Of a stretch of 32,259 bases of DNA, positions 15,134 through 22,633 are shown piece by piece. Location: assembly GCA_029259795.1 (NCBI GenBank), contig JAJDEM010000150.1, forward strand, positions 1-32,259. Direction: 5' to 3'. Under the pieces are notes generated by a model. It was not told the DNA's origin, ran no database searches, and worked only from the letters and a program-made list of their open reading frames with translations. The DNA is from Planctomycetota bacterium (GTDB taxonomy: Bacteria > Planctomycetota > PLA2 > JAEUHO01). Each line of letters opens with the position of its first letter. The first letter of the stretch is position 1. The position numbers were made by a program, and so were the translations under genes.

Positions 15134-17218
15134 ATGCGGGAGCGTATCCGTCCCCTTCTGGAGAGTCTGGCGTCCTTCCTGGCCCCCGGTCTGCTCCTCT
15201 TGCTGCTGGGCATCCAGGTGGCCTTCGGCCTGCGCGGCTTCGAGCACCCCTCCGACAGCCTGTTTGTCATCTTCCAGGTGCCCGGCGTGCTCCTTGGCTG
15301 GGGTGGGGTCGTCCTGCTCCTGCCGCTGCTCGTCTGGATGATCCTCGATTGGTGGGGCTACAACCTCGGCGGTTTCGCCCTGCGCGGGCTGGGCTCCGCC
15401 GTCCTTGGCATTGCAGCGGGCGCACTCTGCGGCGTCGCGGGTGCGAGCAGCGCCGGTGGCATCGTCGGCGGCGGCCTCGCTGACATCCTGCTCCAGACCG
15501 TCGGCAGCATTGTGGCCGTCATCGTCTTGGTCCTGATGGCGCTGCCCGCCAGCGTGCTGGCGTTCAACACCCAGAAGGCCACGCCCCGACCGGCCCCGGC
15601 GAGTGGCACGCCCGCAACAGACGGCGAGGAGCCTCGCTTCGGCTTCATTGCGCAGATCGTCGGCGTGTTCCGCCGCAAGCCCGCCAAGGTTGCGCAGAAG
15701 TGGTATCCGCAGCAGCGCTTCGACGCGGTCGGCAACGAGCTGCCGATGGACTTCGGCGCATCACGGGATGTGGGCGGGATCCGCTATGCCGAGGATGAGG
15801 TGGCAGCCGGGGAAGACGCGGAAGCCGAAGCGACCGACGCCCTCCGCAGCGACAGCGCATTGGACGCCCCGGCAGGAGCCACCTCGACGGAAGACCGCTC
15901 AGCGGAGGAGGCCCCGGGTGCCGAGCCCGCCCCAGCAGAGGCCGCCAGCACGGAGCCCGCGACGATCGCCGACCTCCTCGCCGGTGAGGAACGCCTCCCG
16001 ACGATCCCGGAGCTGCTCTCGGGCAACTTCAACGCCTCGAGTCTGCGCCTGAACGACGATCCGTCCGGCGGCCCGCGGGAGCTGGCAAGCGACGGCGTGG
16101 TCGACGGTCCCGTGCATGTCGCGCTCCCGTCCGTCGAGAGCCAACTCAAGACTGCGAAGGCCGCGGCACTCGGCGACACCCTTCTTCCGGGCGTGCGCTA
16201 CGCCGACGAGGCGGAGGACGAAGAAGCCGCCGCGCCCGCGGACGAGAGCGCAAGCGAGGCTTCCCCGGAGGCCGACGCGACGGCCGTCGGCGCCGCGCTC
16301 ACGCCCGAAGATGAAGCGTTGGGCCTGTCGCAGGCCGTGCACGCCGCCGTGCGTGGCCCCGCAGCCAGTGCCGTTCGCGAAGGCCCCGCCGCCCGGCGCG
16401 CCATGCGCGATAGCGTTCGCGAGAGCGTGGCCGCCATCAAGTCCGAGCGCGAGAACGCAGAGACCGGCACCAAGAGCCGCTACCTGCAGAAGCTCGAAGC
16501 CCTCGGCATGTTCGACTTCGCCCTGCCGGATGCCTCCGAGGACGCCGACGACGACCATCCCGCCCAGGAGGCAGCGCCGACTGAGCGCGCCGCGGTCGCC
16601 AAGAAGAAGCAGGCCGCCACGAAGAAGAAGGCCGCCAAGAAGAAGAAGAAGAAGAAGGCCGCCGCCAAGAAGAAGGCGGCACGTGCGAAGGCCTCGCCCA
16701 AGAAGCAGGTCACGAAGAAGGCGGCCAAGAAGAAGACCGCGGCACGGAAGAAGAGCGCCGCGACGCGTCCTGCGGCGGCGAAGCCCGCCGCCGGGGGCAA
16801 GACCACCAAGCCCGCGCGTCAAGCGACGCGGCGCTCCGGCGTAGCCACGAAGTCCGCAGCCGCCAAGCCCGCCCGCAAGAAGGCGACGAAGAAGCGGGCA
16901 CCGCGGAAGGCACCGCCTGGCCCCGAGGCCAGCCTGCGCTCCCAGGCGAGTCTACGCACCGCCAAGTTGCGCGCCGCCATGCTCCAGGCGCTGCGCATCG
17001 AGCGGCTGGATCCGCTCTACTCCCGAGCCGTCGAAGCGGCCCTGGAACGGCAGTCGGCCTCCGCCGTCTTCTTCACACGCAGGCTGGGCCTGCCCTTCGC
17101 TCGGGCGACGTCCTTGCTCGAGCGCATGGTCGCAACGGGCGTCTTGGGCCCGGCAGGGGCCTCCGGCGCCAACCCCGTGCTCATCACACGGGCGGAGTGG
17201 ACCTCCCTCTCCGACTGA
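15134..17218 (+). CDS. Motor-less FtsK-like protein: membrane domain, H1-like lysine-rich linker, FtsK gamma winged helix
   Basis: A 694-residue protein. Residues 12-147 contain four hydrophobic segments laid out as in the FtsK N-terminal membrane domain (LLLLLGIQVAFGLRGF; GWGGVVLLLPLLVWMI; SAVLGIAAGALCGVAGA; TVGSIVAVIVLVLMALPASV). Residues 150-480 are acidic, Ala/Glu-rich and probably disordered. They contain two related short motifs, GIRYAEDE (215) and GVRYADEAEDEE (353). Residues 484-595 are a Lys/Ala-rich histone-H1-like tract. Residues 625-685 match the FtsK gamma domain: DPLYSRAVEAALE, then RRLGLPFARATSLLERM and GVLGPAGASG, which in FtsK reads KOPS and contacts XerD. No FtsK RecA-type motor is present: there is no Walker A followed by Walker B, and the total length leaves no room for the roughly 450-residue motor. 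It lies directly before rimO, pgsA and pgpA, the usual ftsK neighbourhood in several phyla. It probably tethers DNA to the membrane or division site (inference). Confidence 0.8.
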   Translation: MRERIRPLLESLASFLAPGLLLLLLGIQVAFGLRGFEHPSDSLFVIFQVPGVLLGWGGVVLLLPLLVWMILDWWGYNLGGFALRGLGSAVLGIAAGALCGVAGASSAGGIVGGGLADILLQTVGSIVAVIVLVLMALPASVLAFNTQKATPRPAPASGTPATDGEEPRFGFIAQIVGVFRRKPAKVAQKWYPQQRFDAVGNELPMDFGASRDVGGIRYAEDEVAAGEDAEAEATDALRSDSALDAPAGATSTEDRSAEEAPGAEPAPAEAASTEPATIADLLAGEERLPTIPELLSGNFNASSLRLNDDPSGGPRELASDGVVDGPVHVALPSVESQLKTAKAAALGDTLLPGVRYADEAEDEEAAAPADESASEASPEADATAVGAALTPEDEALGLSQAVHAAVRGPAASAVREGPAARRAMRDSVRESVAAIKSERENAETGTKSRYLQKLEALGMFDFALPDASEDADDDHPAQEAAPTERAAVAKKKQAATKKKAAKKKKKKKAAAKKKAARAKASPKKQVTKKAAKKKTAARKKSAATRPAAAKPAAGGKTTKPARQATRRSGVATKSAAAKPARKKATKKRAPRKAPPGPEASLRSQASLRTAKLRAAMLQALRIERLDPLYSRAVEAALERQSASAVFFTRRLGLPFARATSLLERMVATGVLGPAGASGANPVLITRAEWTSLSD
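16592..16916 (+). repeat. Lysine/alanine low-complexity coding tract
   Basis: Codons AAG and GCC/GCG dominate. They include seven consecutive AAG codons at 16637-16657, a purine-rich microsatellite prone to length change. The tract encodes KKAAKKK-type blocks similar to the C-terminal tails of histone H1 and bacterial H1-like proteins, which bind DNA through charge. Confidence 0.8.
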
Positions 17219-17221
17219 GCA

Positions 17222-17227
17222 TATCCT
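17222..17227 (+). promoter_or_regulatory. Candidate -10 box (TATCCT) before rimO
   Basis: TATCCT ends 9 nt before the rimO ATG and no purine-rich ribosome site is present. The start codon lies 18 nt after the FtsK-like stop, so read-through translation is also possible. Confidence 0.25.
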
Positions 17228-17236
17228 CCTGGGCGC

Positions 17237-18574
17237 ATGACTACGGAAGCCCCCCCCATCGCGCCGTTGGGCCGTATCGCCCTGGTCTCGCTCGGCTGCG
17301 CCAAGAATCTCGTCGACAGCGAGCGCCTCATCGGTGACTTGCAGACAGCGGGCTTCGCCCTCACCGAGGACCTCGCCACGGCCGACCTCGCGCTGATCAA
17401 CACCTGCGGGTTCATCAACCCCGCCAAGGAAGAGTCGATCGACGCCATCTGCAAGATGGCCAGCCGCAAGGAGTTTGGTCGGCTGCGCGGACTCATGGTC
17501 GCGGGCTGCCTCGTCGAGCGCTATCGCGAGGACCTCGAGCGCGACCTCCCCGAGGTCGATCGCTGGCTCTCGTTCTCCGACTACCCCGCCGTCACCGAGG
17601 CGGCCCGTGAGTTGATGGGCCTGCCCCAGGTCCGCGCGCTCCCCCCGGAGCGTGTGCTGCTTACGCCGAAGGCCTACGCCTACTTGAAGATCAGCGAGGG
17701 CTGTGACCAGAAGTGCACGTTCTGCGCGATCCCCGGCATCCGTGGTCGGTTGGTCAGCCGCTCGATCGAGGAGAACGTGGCCGACGCGCGGCGCCTCGCA
17801 GCGTCCGGAGTCGGCGAAATCAACATCGTTTCCCAGGACACGAGTGCCTACGGCCGCGACCTGCACGGCAAGCCGCGCCTCGTCGAGCTGATGCGCGAGT
17901 TGACCAAGATCGAGGGCCCCTCCTGGTGGCGCATCCTCTACCTCTACCCCTCGATCCTGCGTGAGGACTTCCTCCAGGAGATGGCGTCGAACGAGCGGAT
18001 CGCGAAGTACATCGACATTCCGCTGCAGCATGTCTCCGACCGCATGCTGCGGGCGATGCGCCGCGGCATCAACGGGAAGCGCCAGCGCGCGCTGCTCGCC
18101 GACATGCGCCGCATCGTGCCCGAGGCCGCCATTCGCACCACGCTGATCTCCGGCTTCCCCGGCGAGACCGACGCCGACCACCGTGAACTGCTCGAGTTCG
18201 TCAAGGAAGGCTGGTTCGACCGTCTCGGAGTCTTCACGTTCAGCCATGAAGAAGACACCGCGTCCTACGACATGCCCGATCAGGTCCCCGCCGCCCTGGC
18301 CGCCGAGCGCCGCGGCGAGTTGATGGAAGCCCAGCAGGCCGTGCACTGGACGTACAACGAGAACCGCGTGGGCAGCGAGGTCGACGTGCTGATCGAGGAG
18401 TTCATTCCGATCACGGGCCAGGCCCAGGGACGTACCCAGCAAGACGCCCCCGAGGTGGATGGCATCACGCGCCTGAGCGGTGTGACCAGCGCCCGCCCGG
18501 GCGCCGTCGTTCGCGCGCGCATCACCGCCGCGGACGGCTACGACCTTGACGCCGTGCCCGTCGAGGCCAGCTAG
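17237..18574 (+). CDS. rimO: Ribosomal protein S12 methylthiotransferase RimO
   Basis: A 445-residue protein, normal length. It catalyses methylthiolation of the conserved Asp of ribosomal protein S12 using two iron-sulfur clusters. The N-terminal MTTase domain has C21 (SLGCAKNLVDSE), C57 (NTCGFI) and C91 (GCLVERY). The radical-SAM cluster is C156-C160-C163 (GCDQKCTFCAIPGIRG). IDIPLQHVSDRMLRAMRRG and SGFPGETDADH are further family signatures, and the C-terminal roughly 65 residues form a TRAM domain. SLGCAKNLVDSE is the RimO form rather than the MiaB form of this motif. It lies 9 nt upstream of pgsA. Confidence 0.97.
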   Translation: MTTEAPPIAPLGRIALVSLGCAKNLVDSERLIGDLQTAGFALTEDLATADLALINTCGFINPAKEESIDAICKMASRKEFGRLRGLMVAGCLVERYREDLERDLPEVDRWLSFSDYPAVTEAARELMGLPQVRALPPERVLLTPKAYAYLKISEGCDQKCTFCAIPGIRGRLVSRSIEENVADARRLAASGVGEINIVSQDTSAYGRDLHGKPRLVELMRELTKIEGPSWWRILYLYPSILREDFLQEMASNERIAKYIDIPLQHVSDRMLRAMRRGINGKRQRALLADMRRIVPEAAIRTTLISGFPGETDADHRELLEFVKEGWFDRLGVFTFSHEEDTASYDMPDQVPAALAAERRGELMEAQQAVHWTYNENRVGSEVDVLIEEFIPITGQAQGRTQQDAPEVDGITRLSGVTSARPGAVVRARITAADGYDLDAVPVEAS

Positions 18575-18583
18575 AGGTTCGCG

Positions 18584-19195
18584 GTGGGCTGGGCGAACCG
18601 CATCACTACTTCGCGCGCCGTCCTCACCCTGGGGCTCTGGGGCCTCATGATGCACACCGCGTCGAATCCGTCGGCAACCCTCTGGTGGGCCTGCTTCTGG
18701 ATCTTCCTGTTCGCGGCCCTGACCGACTGGGTCGACGGCATGCTGGCGCGCAAGCTGCATGACGTCAGCGTGTTCGGGCGCATCGCCGACCCCCTGGTCG
18801 ACAAGATGCTCACCATCGGGACGCTCATCGTGCTGCTCTCGGTGCCGCACACGCGGCCCTGGCTGCCCGGCTGGATCGTCGCGCTCATCTTCGCGCGCGA
18901 GATGCTGGTCACCGCCGTGCGGGGCCAGATCGAAGGTGCGGGGGTCAACTTCCAGGCCATCTGGTGGGGCAAGTACAAGATGGCCGCGCAGTGCGCGGTC
19001 GTCGGAGCCTTGCTCCTCGTCGGCGCCGACGTCGCCGTGCTCAAGGACGAGCTGTCGTTCTTGGCGTGGCTCCCTGGGCCGGCGGGCACGTGGAACCTGA
19101 CGTACGTGCTCGTCTGGGTCGCGCTTCTGCTGACGGTCGCCTCGGGCGTCGTCTACGCGCTGCGCGCACGCACGGTGCTGCGTGACGTCGACTGA
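18584..19195 (+). CDS. pgsA: CDP-diacylglycerol--glycerol-3-phosphate 3-phosphatidyltransferase
   Basis: A 203-residue membrane enzyme starting at GTG, 9 nt after rimO. It makes phosphatidylglycerol phosphate from CDP-diacylglycerol and glycerol 3-phosphate. The CDP-alcohol phosphotransferase motif DxxDGxxARx8Gx3Dx3D is complete: D48, D51-G52, A55-R56, G65, D69, D73 (DWVDGMLAR, then GRIADPLVDK). The start WANRITTSR corresponds to the usual PNxLTxxR segment. The next gene, pgpA, encodes the following step and overlaps its stop. Confidence 0.93.
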   Translation: MGWANRITTSRAVLTLGLWGLMMHTASNPSATLWWACFWIFLFAALTDWVDGMLARKLHDVSVFGRIADPLVDKMLTIGTLIVLLSVPHTRPWLPGWIVALIFAREMLVTAVRGQIEGAGVNFQAIWWGKYKMAAQCAVVGALLLVGADVAVLKDELSFLAWLPGPAGTWNLTYVLVWVALLLTVASGVVYALRARTVLRDVD

Positions 19196-19712
19196 TCCGG
19201 ACCCGAAGCAGGCAGCGGAGGCCAAGGCCCGCCGCGCCGCCCCGGTGGCCGCGCTCTGCCTGAGCGCCTTCGGCCTTGGCCTCTCCCCCCTCATGCCGGG
19301 CACGGTGGCCTCCTTGGCGGTAGCCGGAGCGCTGTTCGTCCTGCCGACGGGTCCCGTCGCCTTCGTGGGCCTCGTGATCGTGTTCCTGATCGCAGGCAGC
19401 TGGGCGACGCTGCGCTTTGGCGACGACCTGAGCGAGGCCGACGGCAAGCATGGGGACCCGGGCTGGGTGGTCAGCGACGAAGTCGCGGGGCAGGCGCTGG
19501 CGACCCTCGGGGCATTGCCCGCCATCGAGGACTGGCGACTCGCGCTGCTGGCGTTCGTCCTCTTTCGCATCCTCGACATGACCAAGCTCGGGCCGGTGGG
19601 CCAGGCCGAACGGCGCCCGGGCGCCGTGGGCGTCTTGCTCGACGACCTCGTTGCCGGCGCGCTGGCAGGGATCATCACGCTCGCGGTCGCCCTCTCCGGG
19701 CTCCTGGGGTAG
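19182..19712 (+). CDS. pgpA: Phosphatidylglycerophosphatase A
   Basis: A 176-residue protein starting at GTG, overlapping the pgsA end by 14 nt. It dephosphorylates phosphatidylglycerol phosphate to phosphatidylglycerol. Characteristic blocks are GLSPLMPGTVASL (33-45), GWVVSDEVAGQ (94-104), FRILDMTKLGPVGQAE (128-143) and GAVGVLLDDLVAG (147-159), with the acidic residues of the active site. Consecutive pathway steps encoded by overlapping genes support a single operon. Confidence 0.94.
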   Translation: MTSTDPDPKQAAEAKARRAAPVAALCLSAFGLGLSPLMPGTVASLAVAGALFVLPTGPVAFVGLVIVFLIAGSWATLRFGDDLSEADGKHGDPGWVVSDEVAGQALATLGALPAIEDWRLALLAFVLFRILDMTKLGPVGQAERRPGAVGVLLDDLVAGALAGIITLAVALSGLLG

Positions 19713-19757
19713 GCCTCGACTGCTGGGGCAGGCCCAGCCCTCTTCGGCCGCAGCGCG

Positions 19758-19763
19758 TATACT
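19758..19763 (+). promoter_or_regulatory. Candidate -10 box (TATACT) of the SpoIIE-type phosphatase gene
   Basis: A consensus-like TATACT lies 26 nt upstream of the ATG at 19790, with a GAGGAGAT ribosome site at 19777-19784 between them. It would give this gene a promoter separate from pgpA. Confidence 0.5.
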
Positions 19764-19789
19764 CCCTCCCCCCATCGAGGAGATGAGAC

Positions 19790-21865
19790 ATGGCGAAGGC
19801 ACCCCGCAGGTCCGGCGGCTCCAACCGCGGCAAGGGCCCCCGCAAGGCCCGGCCGACGAAGGCCCAGCCGGCGAAAGCCCAACCGGTCAGGCCGGCCGCG
19901 GCCAAGCCCGTGAGGCCGCCCGCGGCTGCTCCCGTCGCGAAGCCCATGCCGCCGGCCGCGGCACCGATCGCGCGCCCGGCCGCCCAGCCGGTCGCCAAGC
20001 CGATGGGCAAGCCCGCCGCCCGCCCGGTGGCCAAGGCTCCCGCCAAGCCGGCCGCGGCCGGCAAGGCCCCGCGCCAGGCCCGCGAGGAGGACGTCGGTCG
20101 CAGCCGTGGCCGCCCCGCCCGCGGCGGCCACGGCGGCGGCGGCATGAGCCTCGGCGGCAAGGTGGCCATGCTCACCGGCCTCGTCTGCCTCGTGAGCGTG
20201 GGCCTCGCGGTGTTCCTCTCCGGCGCGAAGAAGCAGGACCCCACGATCGAGATGAACAGCTTCGGCTACCACGCGGCCTCGGTGCTCGCCGGGCCTGGCG
20301 CGCGCTACTACCGCGGCGGCGGCGGTGGCTCCACGGGCCCCGGTGGCCTCGCTGGGCACCAGAAGGCTTGGAAGACCCTCTTCGGCGAGAAGGGGGAGGA
20401 CACCTGGAAGGGGTGGGTGAAGGAACTGACCGCCCCCATCCCGCGTGACCTCGAAGGCACGTTCCCCGGCGAAGACCTCAAGAAGCGCCAGAAGGAGTAC
20501 GCTGCCGGCGAAGCCAAGCTACGCAAGGCAAGCGGCGGCGGCGAGGAGGGCAAGTCCTCCATCAAGAAGCGCATGGGCACCATCTGGCAGCACATGGACA
20601 AGGCCGAGCGGGGACGCTACTCGGTCATGGCCGCGTGGATCGTCGACGGCGGCAAGGGCGGCAAGTACCTCGCCGGCAACGTCGGCCCGTCCTCGATCAA
20701 CGTCGATACCGACCAGTGGACCGATGAGGGCAACGGCTTCGGCTACATCGACGGCATCGTCAACGAGTACCCGGTCCGGGTCTACACGGCCTCGATCCGC
20801 GGCTACTCGCCGAAGGAGACCATGACGGCGCTGGTCGCGGTCTACGACAACGGCTCGAAGTCGGGCAACAACGCCATCGGCTTGATGATGCTGATTCTCG
20901 GCCCCCTGCTCGTGGGCTTCACGGCGTTCTCCGTCGCCAACGGCCACACCAAGAACATCAAGGTGCTCGCCCGCGAGATCGACCGCCTCGGCTCCTCGGG
21001 AGACCCCGAGCGCCAGCTGCGCGCCACGGGCAGCGAGGCCACAGCCGTGGCCCGCTCGGTCGAGCGCATGGTCTCGAATCTCGAGTTCCGCGAGAAGCAC
21101 GACGGCGCCGATCTCGACGAAGTCGTGAGCAAGGAGCAGAAGGTCGCCGAGGAGATCCACGGCGCGCTGACCAGTCGCCATCCGCCGCGTCTGGACGGCT
21201 ACGAGGTCGAGACCCTCTTCAAGCCGGGCTTCGAGATCGGTGGCGACCACTTCGAGTATTTCCGCATCGACGAGACCCACCTGGGGATCATCCTGCTCGA
21301 CACGAACGTGCGCGGCATCCCCGCGGCGCTCGTCATGGCGTCGACGAAGGCCTATGTGCGCGCGGTCGCCCCGGGCCAGCTCTCCCCCGCCGAGGTCCTC
21401 AAGCGCGTGAACCGCCTCCTGGCAGGCGAGCTGCCCGCCGGCCGCCACGTCACGGCCCTCTACGTCGTGCTCAACACGGCGGATGGCTCGGCCACGCTCG
21501 CGAGCGCCGGCCACCTGCCGCTGCTCGTCTACCGGCACCAGGCGGGCAAGATGGCCAAGGTGAACCCCGAGGGCATCGCGCTCGGCATGGACAAGGGCCC
21601 GGTCTTCGAGAGCTCGCTGCAAGAGGGCGACATCCCGATCGGCCTTGGCGATCGCATCGTCCTCTACACCGATGGCGCGCTGCGCACGCAGAACGAGGAA
21701 GGCGAGGAGTTCGGCGAGGCGCGCTTCTACGCGTCGGTTGCCGCGGAGGCGCCGAAGAACTCGCAGGCCTTCGTGAACTTCGTCGGTGCCGCCATCGACC
21801 GCTTCCACCTCGAGGTGCCCCAGAACGACGACATCACGATCTCGACCGTGAAGCGGCTGCGGTAG
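19790..21865 (+). CDS. Membrane SpoIIE/PP2C-type serine phosphatase with sensor domain
   Basis: A 691-residue protein. Residues 1-115 are a Pro/Ala/Lys/Arg-rich cytoplasmic tail (repeats of the type KPVRPPAAAPVAKP). TM1 spans about 123-143, an extracytoplasmic domain covers 145-360, TM2 spans about 363-383 and a HAMP-like helical segment follows (384-432). A PP2C/SpoIIE phosphatase fills 450-690. Phosphatase metal sites are recognisable: GGDHFE (D486), LLDTNVRGIPAAL (D504), LYTDGA (D628) and NDDIT (D680/D681). The usual GGDxxD and DVSGHG motifs appear as GGDHFE and DTNVRG, so the site is slightly diverged. Such proteins dephosphorylate anti-anti-sigma-type partners in partner-switching; no STAS or RsbW gene is seen nearby. 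Its stop overlaps the next GTG. Confidence 0.88.
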   Translation: MAKAPRRSGGSNRGKGPRKARPTKAQPAKAQPVRPAAAKPVRPPAAAPVAKPMPPAAAPIARPAAQPVAKPMGKPAARPVAKAPAKPAAAGKAPRQAREEDVGRSRGRPARGGHGGGGMSLGGKVAMLTGLVCLVSVGLAVFLSGAKKQDPTIEMNSFGYHAASVLAGPGARYYRGGGGGSTGPGGLAGHQKAWKTLFGEKGEDTWKGWVKELTAPIPRDLEGTFPGEDLKKRQKEYAAGEAKLRKASGGGEEGKSSIKKRMGTIWQHMDKAERGRYSVMAAWIVDGGKGGKYLAGNVGPSSINVDTDQWTDEGNGFGYIDGIVNEYPVRVYTASIRGYSPKETMTALVAVYDNGSKSGNNAIGLMMLILGPLLVGFTAFSVANGHTKNIKVLAREIDRLGSSGDPERQLRATGSEATAVARSVERMVSNLEFREKHDGADLDEVVSKEQKVAEEIHGALTSRHPPRLDGYEVETLFKPGFEIGGDHFEYFRIDETHLGIILLDTNVRGIPAALVMASTKAYVRAVAPGQLSPAEVLKRVNRLLAGELPAGRHVTALYVVLNTADGSATLASAGHLPLLVYRHQAGKMAKVNPEGIALGMDKGPVFESSLQEGDIPIGLGDRIVLYTDGALRTQNEEGEEFGEARFYASVAAEAPKNSQAFVNFVGAAIDRFHLEVPQNDDITISTVKRLR

Positions 21866-22197
21866 TGGAGCCCGGCGACGCGCCGCTGCCCCCCCACCGG
21901 GGCCTCAAGGCGTTCCAGGCCAACATCGCTGCGATCTACGGAGCCAAGGATGCCGCCCGTGGCATCCCCGAGTCCTACATGTGGTTCGTCGAGGAAGTCG
22001 GCGAGCTCGGGCGCGCCATCCGGCGGGGCGAACCGGAGAACCTGCGTGAGGAGTTCAGCGACGTCTTGGCGTGGCTCACGACCCTCGCCTCCCTGACAGG
22101 CATCGAGATGGAGGACGCGGCGCGACGCTACAGCGACGGCTGCCCCCGTTGTGGTGTTGTTCCGTGCGCCTGCCAGCGCGGCGCGGACAGAGAATAG
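21865..22197 (+). CDS. MazG-like nucleotide pyrophosphohydrolase
   Basis: A 110-residue protein starting at the GTG that shares its first base with the preceding TAG (TAGTG), so it is tightly coupled to the phosphatase gene. The all-alpha NTP-PPase signature ExxE(n)ExxD is present: E44/E47 (FVEEVGELGRAI) and E63/D66 (LREEFSDVLAWL). The expected reaction is NTP or dNTP to NMP plus pyrophosphate. The C-terminus has a four-cysteine cluster, C93, C96, C101 and C103 (CPRCGVVPCAC), which could bind a metal; that is not part of the basic MazG fold. Confidence 0.87.
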   Translation: MEPGDAPLPPHRGLKAFQANIAAIYGAKDAARGIPESYMWFVEEVGELGRAIRRGEPENLREEFSDVLAWLTTLASLTGIEMEDAARRYSDGCPRCGVVPCACQRGADRE

Positions 22198-22362
22198 CCT
22201 AAGTCACTTGTCGATAGTGAGTTACGCTAGAACTGATCGAAAAGCATATGAAGTCGGTTGCCATACTGTACGTCGCAAGGTAATGTGTACATACAGGCTC
22301 ACTGATCAGGCATCACCCCCCCTCGATGCCACGGATCGATGAACTTCGAATGCAAAGGGTGA
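22198..22362 (+). ncRNA. Candidate small RNA or 3' leader: AT-richer non-coding stretch before a strong terminator
   Basis: 165 bp with visibly lower GC than everything around it and no credible coding frame. Local hairpins include TCACT-TGTCGAT-AGTGA, CTGTA paired with TACAG around 22265-22295, and GGCATC paired with GATGCC around 22309-22330. It runs directly into the terminator at 22363-22402. It could be an independent small RNA or a long 3' UTR of the phosphatase/MazG operon. No convincing promoter was identified, and it does not look like tRNA, SRP RNA or tmRNA. Confidence 0.35.
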
Positions 22363-22402
22363 CGACCCCTCGGATCCAGGTCCGGGGGGTCGCTTTCGTT
22401 TT
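22363..22402 (+). terminator. Strong intrinsic terminator
   Basis: CGACCCCTCGGA (22363-22374), a 6-nt loop, and TCCGGGGGGTCG (22381-22392) form a 12-bp stem with one T-G wobble, followed by CTTTCGTTTT. This is the only textbook Rho-independent terminator noticed in the window and is oriented for plus-strand transcripts. Confidence 0.88.
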
Positions 22403-22488
22403 GGCGCCATCTTCTCGCCCCCCGCCGTGGCGCGCAGGGTTTGGAGCGACCCCCTATCTGATACAGTTGCGCCGGTAGGGCGGCGGGG

Positions 22489-22633
22489 ATGAACGAACGG
22501 GTTCATCGTCGTCAACGGAGTTGACAGTTCACGGGGGAGAGATGCTTCTCACCCCACAGCCATACCGGGCCGAACACCCGGGTAGAGGTCGGCTGCGTGG
22601 TATTCGCCACGGCCGACGCGGAGGAACGACGAC
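22489..22633 (+). promoter_or_regulatory. Hairpin-rich 5' leader of the DUF11 lipoprotein gene
   Basis: Four successive inverted repeats precede the start codon. They are GATGAAC/GTTCATC (22489-22495, 22502-22508), GGGGAGAGA/TCTCACCCC (22535-22543, 22548-22556, one A-A mismatch), CCGGG/CCCGG (about 22565-22581), and GTCGGC-TG-CGTGG/CCACG-GCCGAC (22588-22617). The GGAGGAA ribosome site lies just after the last. The first repeat could be an operator instead. A -10-like TACAGT lies near 22463. Confidence 0.5.

Noticed and set aside
16790-16815. AGGKTT in the FtsK-like protein as a Walker A motif
   Set aside because: It lies inside the low-complexity Lys/Ala linker, lacks the preceding strand and the GxxxxGK spacing, and no Walker B follows.
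16952-20359. Very long open frame on the minus strand opposite rimO, pgsA and pgpA
   Set aside because: It mirrors genes with firm family matches on the plus strand. In GC-rich DNA the antisense frame often stays open. Its translation is Arg/Gly/His-rich without any family motif.
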